A stretch of 48,809 nucleotides of DNA from an uncultured Flavobacteriaceae bacterium. Its GTDB lineage: Bacteria; Bacteroidota; Bacteroidia; Flavobacteriales; Flavobacteriaceae. Under the pieces are notes generated by a model that was not told where the DNA came from, did no database searches, and was given only the letters and a program-made list of their open reading frames with translations. How positions within the stretch are numbered: the stretch's first letter is position 1; every line of letters starts with the position of its first letter. Below, piece after piece: positions 36,037 through 43,718 of the stretch. The position numbers and the translations under genes were made by a program. The stretch covers positions 1-48,809 of the forward strand of contig CAJPUR010000029.1 of assembly GCA_905381055.1 (NCBI GenBank), read 5' to 3'.

Positions 36037-36909
36037 ATGGCCAAAAAAAAAGAAAAAACATCTCAAATAATTAAAAGAAAACTTTTAAGTAAGTATAGGC
36101 TGGTAATTCTTAATGAAGATACATTTGAGGAACAGTTTTTTTTTAAACTCTCTAGGTTCAACGTAATAATTATATCAACTTTAATTTTAACATTTTTTAC
36201 AATTGGGACTTTTTTCCTTATTTCTTATACTTCTTTGAGAGAATATATCCCTGGCTACCCATCTACTGAGTTAAGGTTAAATGCCGTAAAAAATTCTTTT
36301 AGATTAGATTCTATTGCTATTGCAATGCAAGAGTCAGGTTTAAGATTTCAATATTTACAAAAGGCTCTTTCTGGAGAAGTAGAAAGTGATATAAATTTAG
36401 AAAAAAATAGAAATACTAAGATAGATAGAGAGTCAATTAGTGTAAAAAAAAACTTAAATGATTCTCTTTTACGTAATGAGGTTTATCAAGAGGACAAGTA
36501 CAATACTAAAGGTGACGGCGAAGCAAGAGTAAATTTTGTTCTATTTCCTCCTGCAATTGGAGAGATTTCTCAAAACTATAATTTTGAAGAAAAGCATTAT
36601 GGGATAGATATTGTTTTATCCAAAAATGATCCTATAAAATCTGTTAATGAAGGGACTGTTATTTTTTCAGAGTGGTCTGCTGAAACCGGATACGTACTTA
36701 TTATTGAACACCCTTATAATTTAATTTCAGTTTATAAACATAACTCTTCGATAAGCAAGACTCAAGGGGATAATGTTAAAACTGGTGAAGTTATTGCTAC
36801 AGCAGGAAATACAGGAGAATATTCAACAGGGTGGCACTTACATTTTGAATTATGGAGCGAAGGATATCCTCTGGATCCATTAAATTTTATCGATTTTAAA
36901 ATTGATTAA
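36037..36909 (+). CDS. M23 metallopeptidase, membrane-anchored cell-wall hydrolase
   Basis: A protein of about 290 residues. It has a basic cytoplasmic start, one transmembrane helix (VIIISTLILTFFTIGTFFLI), a short helical linker with YPSTELRLNAV, and a C-terminal LytM/M23 domain. Zinc ligands lie in EKHYGIDIV (His, Asp) and WHLHFELW (HxH). It is likely to cut peptidoglycan cross-bridges during growth or division. A TTG at 36028 extends the frame, but it overlaps the -7 box, so the ATG at 36037 is the better start. The GH3 gene begins 2 bases after the stop. Confidence 0.92.
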   Translation: MAKKKEKTSQIIKRKLLSKYRLVILNEDTFEEQFFFKLSRFNVIIISTLILTFFTIGTFFLISYTSLREYIPGYPSTELRLNAVKNSFRLDSIAIAMQESGLRFQYLQKALSGEVESDINLEKNRNTKIDRESISVKKNLNDSLLRNEVYQEDKYNTKGDGEARVNFVLFPPAIGEISQNYNFEEKHYGIDIVLSKNDPIKSVNEGTVIFSEWSAETGYVLIIEHPYNLISVYKHNSSISKTQGDNVKTGEVIATAGNTGEYSTGWHLHFELWSEGYPLDPLNFIDFKID

Positions 36910-36911
36910 AA

Positions 36912-38399
36912 ATGAGAAGGTTTTTTGCGAAATTATTCGCAACATATATTTTTTTAAAAAACAAAAGATGGATTTATAATCCTATTGAATCTCAAAAAAG
37001 GACCTTTAGAAAATTAATAAAAAAAGCTTGTAAAACAAAATTTGGAATTGACCATGGGTTTAACAAAATTCTTTCATATCAAGACTATATAGATAATGTC
37101 CCAATAAGGGATTACGAAGAAATTAAACCTTATATTGACATTATAATAGCAGGAGAAAAAAATGTTTTATGGCCTGGAAAACCTTTATATTTTTCGAAGA
37201 CAAGTGGGACTACATCAGGAACAAAGTATATCCCCATTTCAAAAGAATCTATGCCTACTCAAATTAAATCAGCAAGGGATGCAATACTTAATTACATTTA
37301 TTATTCTGGTAATACAAGCTTTATAAATGGTAAACAAATCTTTTTACAGGGCAGCCCAGTTTTGGAAAAAATAAATAATATTTCTGTTGGCCGTCTTTCG
37401 GGGATAGTCGCTCATTATGTTCCAAGTTATCTTCAGAAGAATAGGCTGCCTTCTTGGGAGACAAATTGTATAAAAGATTGGGACAAGAAAGTAGATTTGA
37501 TAGTAGAAGAGACAATCAATGAAAAAATGACACTAATTGGTGGGATCCCCCCTTGGGTTCAAATGTATTTTGAAAAAATTCTTCAAAAGAAAGGAGAAAA
37601 TATAGGAGAAGTTTTTAAACATTTTTCATTATTTATTTATGGGGGAGTCAATTTTGAGCCATATAAAAATGTATTTAATAAATTAATAGGAAAAAAAATT
37701 GATACAATTGAACTTTTCCCTGCTTCTGAGGGCTTTTTTGCATATCAAGACAAATACAACAAAAAAGACTTGTTACTTCTATTAAATAACGGTATTTTTT
37801 ATGAATTCGTTGATGCTTCAAAATTTTTTAACGATGATAAGAAAAGATTATCTTTAGAACAAGTTGAACTAGGTGTAGTTTATGTAATGATAATCTCTTC
37901 AAATGCCGGGCTATGGTCATATAATGTTGGCGATACTGTTAAATTCACCTCTCTTTACCCATTTAGAATTTTGGTAACTGGTAGATTAAAACATTTTATA
38001 TCTGCATTTGGAGAGCATGTAATTGGAATTGAAGTGGAAAGAGCTGTAAAAAATGTTCTAAAAAACACGTTAGTTGAAATCGTTGAATTTTCAGTTGCCC
38101 CCCAAGTATCTCCTTCAAAAGGGCTGCCATATCACGAGTGGATGATTGAATTTAGAAATCATCCAAAAGATATTGAAGAATTTTCAAAAAAACTGGATTT
38201 TCAAATTCAAGCTCAAAATTCTTATTATAAGGATTTAATTGAAGGTAAGATATTGAGAACACTTAAAATTACAAAAATCAAGAAGAAGGGATTTCAGCAA
38301 TATATGAATTCTATAGGCAAATTAGGAGGCCAAAATAAGGTCCCAAGATTATCTAATGATAGGGAACTTGCTAATAAACTTATTAAATTTTCAATTTAA
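36912..38399 (+). CDS. GH3-type acyl-adenylating enzyme
   Basis: A 495-residue member of the GH3 (auxin-responsive promoter) adenylate-forming family, which in plants joins amino acids to small acids; bacterial substrates are unknown. ATP-binding motif 1 is FSKTSGTTSGTKYIPIS. Further landmarks are YGGVNFEPY, LFPASEGFFAYQDK and YNVGDTVKFTSLYPFRILVTGRLKHFISAFGEHV. The order tatA, M23 peptidase, GH3 gene is familiar from Flavobacteria. It shares one base with the next gene (TAATG). Confidence 0.92.
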   Translation: MRRFFAKLFATYIFLKNKRWIYNPIESQKRTFRKLIKKACKTKFGIDHGFNKILSYQDYIDNVPIRDYEEIKPYIDIIIAGEKNVLWPGKPLYFSKTSGTTSGTKYIPISKESMPTQIKSARDAILNYIYYSGNTSFINGKQIFLQGSPVLEKINNISVGRLSGIVAHYVPSYLQKNRLPSWETNCIKDWDKKVDLIVEETINEKMTLIGGIPPWVQMYFEKILQKKGENIGEVFKHFSLFIYGGVNFEPYKNVFNKLIGKKIDTIELFPASEGFFAYQDKYNKKDLLLLLNNGIFYEFVDASKFFNDDKKRLSLEQVELGVVYVMIISSNAGLWSYNVGDTVKFTSLYPFRILVTGRLKHFISAFGEHVIGIEVERAVKNVLKNTLVEIVEFSVAPQVSPSKGLPYHEWMIEFRNHPKDIEEFSKKLDFQIQAQNSYYKDLIEGKILRTLKITKIKKKGFQQYMNSIGKLGGQNKVPRLSNDRELANKLIKFSI

Positions 38400-39250
38400 T
38401 GCTTTATAGCGTAATTATACCGGTTCATAATGAAAAAGAATTTATTCAAAAAATGATTAAGAGTCTTTTATTGCAAACAATTAAACCTTTAGAGATAATA
38501 ATTATAGATGATAATTCTACTGATGGAACCAATTTAATAATCAAAAAGTTAGTTAAAGACAATGAATTAATAAAATCGTATAAACTTTATTCAAGCGACA
38601 TCCATAAACCTGGAGAGAAAGTTGTTAATGCTTTTTTATTTGGACTAGAAAAAATAAAACATAAATATGATGTTATTGTTAAACTGGATTCAGATATTGT
38701 ATTACCAAAAAATTATTTTCAAGTTTTATCTAAAATATTTAAAAAAAGTGATGTTGGAATTGCAGGAGGGTTTTTGTATAAGAAAAATAATAATAGTGAA
38801 TTAGTTATTGACCACCCAATGGATAAAAGTCATGTAAGGGGAGCAATAAAGGCATATTCTAAAATTTGTTATGAAAAAATAAAAGGGTTAAGGCCTTCAA
38901 TGGGATGGGACACTGTAGACGAAATTTTAGCTGATTATTATGGATTTAAAACGATTACTGTAAAAGAACTTAAAGTTATTCACCTTCGCCCAACAGCTTC
39001 ATTATATTCAAATAGTTTATATAGACTACAAGGCGAAGCTTTTTATAAAATGAGATACGGATTATTCATAAGTTTATTAGCCTCTTTAAAAATCTTATTG
39101 ATAAAAAAAAATCTATTTTTCTTTTTAAGTACTTTTTCCGGAGTAATTATTTCCTATATTAAAAAACCTAAATATATTGTTTCAAAAAAGGAAGGAAGGT
39201 TTATTAGAAAAATAAGAATAAAAAATTTTTTAAATAATTTTAGTTTTTAG
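38399..39250 (+). CDS. Glycosyltransferase family 2
   Basis: A 283-residue protein with the GT-A start YSVIIPVHNEKEFIQKMIKSL, IIIDDNSTDGT, the metal-binding DSD in VIVKLDSDIVLP, and AGGFLYKK. The region GLRPSMGWDTVDEI probably carries the catalytic acid. The C-terminus has a hydrophobic stretch (LFISLLASLKILL and NLFFFLSTFSGVI), so it may be membrane-associated. The acceptor is unknown. Translation is coupled to the GH3 gene. Confidence 0.9.
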   Translation: MLYSVIIPVHNEKEFIQKMIKSLLLQTIKPLEIIIIDDNSTDGTNLIIKKLVKDNELIKSYKLYSSDIHKPGEKVVNAFLFGLEKIKHKYDVIVKLDSDIVLPKNYFQVLSKIFKKSDVGIAGGFLYKKNNNSELVIDHPMDKSHVRGAIKAYSKICYEKIKGLRPSMGWDTVDEILADYYGFKTITVKELKVIHLRPTASLYSNSLYRLQGEAFYKMRYGLFISLLASLKILLIKKNLFFFLSTFSGVIISYIKKPKYIVSKKEGRFIRKIRIKNFLNNFSF

Positions 39251-39271
39251 TAAAATATATAAAAGTAGTTG

Positions 39272-40546
39272 ATGAAAATATTAATTATAGGGTCTGGGGG
39301 AAGAGAAAATGTTTTAGCTTGGAAAATTAAACAGAGTTTAAAATGTTCAAAATTATTTGTTGCTCCCGGTAATGCTGGTACTGCTGCAATTTGCCAAAAT
39401 ATTGATTTAGATATTTATGATTTTAAAAAGGTTAAAGAGATTCTTATTCAACTTTCAATTGGAATGATAATTATTGGCCCTGAGGCTCCTTTAGTGGGGG
39501 GTTTACATGACTATTTGATTTCTATTGAGGAATTATCTGATATTATAATTGTTGGTCCAAAAAAGGAAGCTGCAAAGCTTGAAGGTAGTAAAGAATTTGC
39601 AAAGAAGTTTATGTTAAAAAATAATATTCCTACAGCTAAATATAGGTCCTTTACAAAAGAAAATATCGAAGAAGGATATGATTATATTGAAAATAATCCA
39701 TCTCCATATGTATTAAAAGCAGACGGATTAGCTTCAGGAAAGGGAGTTTTAATTGTAAATGATAAAAATGAAGCTAAGAGGGAGTTAAAAGAAATGTTAT
39801 TAAATTCAAAATTTGGAGAGGCCTCAAAAATGGTTGTAATTGAAGAATTCTTAAGTGGAGCTGAACTATCTTGTTTCATTTTCACTGATGGGAAAAACTA
39901 TGTTACTCTCCCTTTTGCTAAAGATTATAAAAAAATTGGAGAAAATGATAAGGGGTTAAACACCGGCGGGATGGGTGCAGTTTCTCCAGTTTCCTTTGTT
40001 ACTAAAAAATTTGAAAGAAAGATTCATGATAGAATTATTAAACCTTCAATGAAAGGAATTTTAGAGGGCAAATTGGAATATAAAGGATTTATTTTTATTG
40101 GCTTAATAAAAGTTGGAGAAAACCCTTATGTTATTGAATATAATGTGCGAATGGGAGATCCCGAGGCTGAAGTAGTTATTCCAAGAATAAAAACTGACTT
40201 GGTCGATTTATTTTTGACTATTAAAAACAATTCGCTTAGCAATTTTGAGTTAGAAATTGACAAACGAGCTGTTGCTACTGTAATGGCTGTTTCAGGAGGT
40301 TATCCCGAAAAATATAAAAAGGGATATAGGATCAGCGGATTAAATGATAAAAGTGACAGTATTTATTTCCACGCTGGAACCAAAATTGATTCTGACGGAG
40401 AAGTAATAACCTCAGGGGGTAGAGTTATAGCAGTCACTTCATATGGCAATAATCATTACGAAGCAATAAGTAAATCTTATGTAGAAATTAATAAAATTAA
40501 ATTTAAAGATATAAACTACAGAAAGGATATAGGGTTTGATTTATAA
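39272..40546 (+). CDS. purD: Phosphoribosylamine-glycine ligase
   Basis: A 424-residue ATP-grasp enzyme of purine synthesis. It has MKILIIGSGGRENVLAWKI, VAPGNAGTAAICQNI, IIGPEAPLVGGLHD, ATP-grasp YVLKADGLASGKGVLIV, LNTGGMGAVSPV, and the metal site VIEYNVRMGDPEAEVV. The frame opens one codon earlier at a TTG; the ATG at 39272 is preferred. The 3' end overlaps the converging DUF6341-like gene by 6 bases. Confidence 0.97.
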   Translation: MKILIIGSGGRENVLAWKIKQSLKCSKLFVAPGNAGTAAICQNIDLDIYDFKKVKEILIQLSIGMIIIGPEAPLVGGLHDYLISIEELSDIIIVGPKKEAAKLEGSKEFAKKFMLKNNIPTAKYRSFTKENIEEGYDYIENNPSPYVLKADGLASGKGVLIVNDKNEAKRELKEMLLNSKFGEASKMVVIEEFLSGAELSCFIFTDGKNYVTLPFAKDYKKIGENDKGLNTGGMGAVSPVSFVTKKFERKIHDRIIKPSMKGILEGKLEYKGFIFIGLIKVGENPYVIEYNVRMGDPEAEVVIPRIKTDLVDLFLTIKNNSLSNFELEIDKRAVATVMAVSGGYPEKYKKGYRISGLNDKSDSIYFHAGTKIDSDGEVITSGGRVIAVTSYGNNHYEAISKSYVEINKIKFKDINYRKDIGFDL

Positions 40547-40771
40547 AAAAGAATGCGCAGATTGATCTTTATCTTCCTCTCCTTTATCATCAAAGTTTTT
40601 CAATTGTTTTAACCAATATAGAAATGCAATAAACCCAATAATTGCAAAAGTAAAGTTTATACCATTGGCAATCCACCAATTCCATAATTGAGTTTGTCTA
40701 AATAACTCAAAAGGGATAAATAGAAGTTCTTCAAAAATAAATTGAATACCTTCAAATAAATTTTTCCACAT
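40541..40771 (-). CDS. Small DUF6341-like membrane protein
   Basis: A 76-residue protein with an amphipathic N-terminal part (LFEGIQFIFEELLFIPFELF), a WW-containing turn (LWNWWIANGINF), one transmembrane helix (FTFAIIGFIAFLYWLKQL), and an acidic tail ending SAHSFL. The FEGI...FEE start, central WW and terminal AHSFL match what I recall of DUF6341 in Flavobacteria. No function is known. It converges on purD with a 6-base overlap. Confidence 0.75.
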   Translation of the reverse strand: MWKNLFEGIQFIFEELLFIPFELFRQTQLWNWWIANGINFTFAIIGFIAFLYWLKQLKNFDDKGEEDKDQSAHSFL

Positions 40772-40877
40772 AAAATTAATATTTAATTAAAATTATAAAG
40801 ATAGTAAAAGCTCAGTTTTATATAATACTGTTCAATTAATTATTTGGTCATTTATACATACTCATCTAGTTTAAGAC

Positions 40878-40885
40878 TATATTTG
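40878..40885 (+). promoter_or_regulatory. Flavobacterial -7 box for the DUF4254 gene, near-leaderless
   Basis: TATATTTG matches TAnnTTTG exactly and ends 5 bases before the ATG at 40891, predicting a leaderless or nearly leaderless mRNA. Confidence 0.55.
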
Positions 40886-40890
40886 TATAA

Positions 40891-41499
40891 ATGAATAGTA
40901 AAATAGTATCATCAATTTTTGTTAAAACAATCATTCATTATCACGAATTTGATGATATAAATCATATTTTTGAAAATCCTTATAATCCTAAGACAATTGA
41001 TTATATTTTGTCAAGAAAATGTTGGATTGATTCTGTTCAATGGCATTTTGAAGATTTGATAAGAGACCCTCAAATAAACAAAGCAGATGCTCTTAATTTA
41101 AAGAGAAGGATTGATAACTCAAATCAAGATAGGACTGATACAGTTGAAACTATTGATGAATATTTTTTAAATTATTTCAAAAATGTAAATATAAAGAAAA
41201 GTGCCAAAATAAATACCGAAAGTCCTGCCTGGGCTATTGACAGGCTGTCGATATTAGAGTTAAAAATATATCACATGAAAGAAGAAACACTTAGAGAAAA
41301 TTCTTCTTATGTTCTTAAGAATCAATGTGAGACTAAGCTTGCAATTTTATTGGAACAAAAAAAAGATTTATGTCTTGCAATAGATCAGCTTTTAGAGGAT
41401 ATATCAAATGGTGATAAATATATGAAGGTTTATAAGCAGATGAAAATGTATAATGATGAGGAATTAAACCCTATTTTATATAAAGCAAAAAAAAAATAA
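40891..41499 (+). CDS. DUF4254-family protein
   Basis: A 202-residue soluble, mostly helical protein. The blocks NPKTIDYILSRKCWIDSVQW, LIRDPQINKADALNLKRRID, NQDRTDTVETIDEYFLNYF and SPAWAIDRLSILELKIYHMK identify the Bacteroidota DUF4254 family. No activity is known. It is followed after one base by a GT9 glycosyltransferase, and this pairing suggests a role linked to lipopolysaccharide core synthesis (inference). It has its own -7 box. Confidence 0.88.
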   Translation: MNSKIVSSIFVKTIIHYHEFDDINHIFENPYNPKTIDYILSRKCWIDSVQWHFEDLIRDPQINKADALNLKRRIDNSNQDRTDTVETIDEYFLNYFKNVNIKKSAKINTESPAWAIDRLSILELKIYHMKEETLRENSSYVLKNQCETKLAILLEQKKDLCLAIDQLLEDISNGDKYMKVYKQMKMYNDEELNPILYKAKKK

Positions 41500-41500
41500 A

Positions 41501-42547
41501 TTGAAAGAAGCAGAGCATCTTTTAATACTTCGCTTTTCTGCTTTAGGAGACGTGGCTATTATGATTCCCATTATAAGATGTTTTTTAAGCCAGTATTCTG
41601 ATGTAAAATTAACTATTGCTACCAACAGAAAATATATTGAACTTTTCAGCGAATTTGATAAAATTAATTTTATTTCAGTTGAAAAGTCAAATAAACATAA
41701 TGGGTTTTTTGGTTTATTTGCTTTGTTTAAGGAATTAAGAACAATTAAGCCTACTGCAGTAATTGATTTACATTCTGTTCTAAGGACCAATTTTTTAGAA
41801 ATACTTTTCAGGTTATTTTTATATAGATTTATAAGGATAAATAAGGGAAGAATAGAAAAGTTTTTTATAACAAAAAAACATAATAAAAAGTTTGCGCCTC
41901 TTACTCCAACAATATATAGATATCTTGACGTATTTCGAAGAACAGGATATGAAGTTAATATAGACAAGCATGAATTTCCTCCCCTACCAATTCTTCCGAA
42001 AAAAATAAGTAAATCCTTTAAATTAAAGTTAAAAAAATGGATTGGTATTGCTCCATTTGCCTCTTTTAATGGTAAAGTTTATCCTTTGGATCTTATGCAA
42101 AAAGTTATAGCATATCTTCAAAAAGAAAATCAAGTTTTTCTTTTTGGATCAGGAGAAAGAGAAATAAAACAGTTAGTAATATGGGAAAATGCATATCAAA
42201 ATACTTATATTGCTTCAAAGGAATTAAGTTTATCTGAAGAATTGACTTTAATGGCTTATTTAGATTTAATGATTTCTATGGATTCTGCTAACGGACATTT
42301 AGCGTCAAATATGGGAGCTAAAGTTTTAACAATTTGGGGTCTAACGCATCCTTTTCTAGGATTTGCGCCATGGAGTCAACCTCCCACACATAATTTGACA
42401 GTTGACAGGAATGAATTTCCATATATACCTACATCAGTATATGGCAATAAAGTGCCATTTGGATATGAAAATGTATTAAGAAGTATTTCTCCTAAGAAAA
42501 TAATAGAAAAAAGTTTAGAAATTTTGTCGAATCAAACCTCATCATAA
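41501..42547 (+). CDS. Glycosyltransferase family 9 (heptosyltransferase-like)
   Basis: A 348-residue GT-B protein with the GT9 start LILRFSALGDVAIMIPIIRC, IGIAPFASFNGKVYPLDLMQ, VFLFGSGEREIKQL and the donor-binding MISMDSANGHLASNMGAKVL with TIWGLTHPFLGFAPW. It is likely to add a sugar, perhaps heptose-like, to the lipopolysaccharide core. The start is TTG at 41501, directly after the DUF4254 stop codon, with no usable ATG. The 3' end overlaps the converging reductase gene by 16 bases. Confidence 0.9.
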   Translation: MKEAEHLLILRFSALGDVAIMIPIIRCFLSQYSDVKLTIATNRKYIELFSEFDKINFISVEKSNKHNGFFGLFALFKELRTIKPTAVIDLHSVLRTNFLEILFRLFLYRFIRINKGRIEKFFITKKHNKKFAPLTPTIYRYLDVFRRTGYEVNIDKHEFPPLPILPKKISKSFKLKLKKWIGIAPFASFNGKVYPLDLMQKVIAYLQKENQVFLFGSGEREIKQLVIWENAYQNTYIASKELSLSEELTLMAYLDLMISMDSANGHLASNMGAKVLTIWGLTHPFLGFAPWSQPPTHNLTVDRNEFPYIPTSVYGNKVPFGYENVLRSISPKKIIEKSLEILSNQTSS

Positions 42548-43581
42548 TCAATTGTGATATTGTCAGAGGAAGGGATGGATTGACATGTTAAAACAAGACC
42601 ATCTTTAATTTCCTCATCAGTAAGTATTTGGTTATCTAACATTTCAATTTTACCATTTTTTAATTTGGCTATGCAACTAGAACAAACACCACCTTGACAT
42701 GAATATGGGACATCTAAATTGTTCTCAATTGAACAATCTAGAATTGTTTGAGATTTTTTGATTTTTATGTCATATTTGATTTCGTCATAGATTATTGTGA
42801 GATTAAAGGAGTGATTTTTTTTAATTTCTTGGGGGAGGGTTACTTTATCATTCAGTCCTGTAAACAATTCATACTTTATTTTTTTCTCATTTATTTTTTT
42901 TTCGATCAGAAGTTTTTGAATATTCATAATCATATCTCTTGGGCCGCACAAGTAAAACAAAGAATTAAAATTTTTAAATTTGGGGAATAAATAATTAAAA
43001 TTGGATTTATCTATCCTTCCAAAAAGGCTTCCTTTATTTTTTTCTCTACTATAAAGCCAATAAATTGAAAGTTTGTTTGAATATTTTTTTTCAAATTCTT
43101 TTAATTCGGAATAAAACATAGTTTCTTCAACAGATTTATTACTATAAATCAAAATAATTTTATTTATTGATTTGTTTTTTAAACTTGACTTTAAAATTGA
43201 GAAAACTGGAGTTATACCGCTACCTGCAGCAAAAGCCACTAAACTTTGAACTTTTTTAATGGGTTCATATATAAATCTTCCTTCAGGGGGACTTACTTTA
43301 ATTGAATCTCCTAATTTAATTTCATTATTCAAATAAGAAGAAAATAAACCATTTTTTAATTTTTTTACTGCAATTAAAAGTTTCCCCAATGAGGGTTCTT
43401 CACATATAGAGTAAGATCTTCTAACTAAATTTTCATTTATTTTCTTTTCTATTGAAATATATTGCCCAGCTTTAAATTTGAATTTATTTTTTAGTTCAGA
43501 AGGAATTTCAAATCCAACTATAATTGAGTTTGGAGTTGATTTTTCTAAATAATTTACTTTTAGTGAATAATAATTAGTCAT
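42532..43581 (-). CDS. PaaE-like flavin reductase with C-terminal 2Fe-2S ferredoxin
   Basis: A protein of about 349 residues. It combines an FAD-binding ferredoxin-reductase domain (FKAGQYISIEKK, RRSYSICEEP), an NAD(P) domain (AFAAGSGITPVFSILKSSL, FYLCGPRDMIMNI) and a plant-type 2Fe-2S domain with CQGGVCSSC and, about 30 residues later, LTCQ. This order matches PaaE and related oxygenase reductases. No oxygenase partner is near, so it may serve another electron-transfer need. The frame extends to 43620, but the ATG at 43581 (MTNYYSLKVNYLEK) aligns with family starts. Confidence 0.9.
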   Translation of the reverse strand: MTNYYSLKVNYLEKSTPNSIIVGFEIPSELKNKFKFKAGQYISIEKKINENLVRRSYSICEEPSLGKLLIAVKKLKNGLFSSYLNNEIKLGDSIKVSPPEGRFIYEPIKKVQSLVAFAAGSGITPVFSILKSSLKNKSINKIILIYSNKSVEETMFYSELKEFEKKYSNKLSIYWLYSREKNKGSLFGRIDKSNFNYLFPKFKNFNSLFYLCGPRDMIMNIQKLLIEKKINEKKIKYELFTGLNDKVTLPQEIKKNHSFNLTIIYDEIKYDIKIKKSQTILDCSIENNLDVPYSCQGGVCSSCIAKLKNGKIEMLDNQILTDEEIKDGLVLTCQSIPSSDNITIDYDEV

Positions 43582-43718
43582 TTTATTTTGTAAAATTAAA
43601 ACAATAAATTGAATAAACATATTTATATAATTTTTTGTTCAATTTCACTTAAATAATTTAGAGCAGTAGAATAATAAAAGTTAATATTTATAGTTTATAT
43701 TCAATAAAACATAATTTT

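Noticed and set aside
40368-40384. A third parS-like sequence (TTCCACGCTGGAAC) inside purD
   Set aside because: It has an extra base in the centre that breaks the CACGTG palindrome, and it encodes the conserved PurD motif FHAGT, so the similarity is explained by coding.
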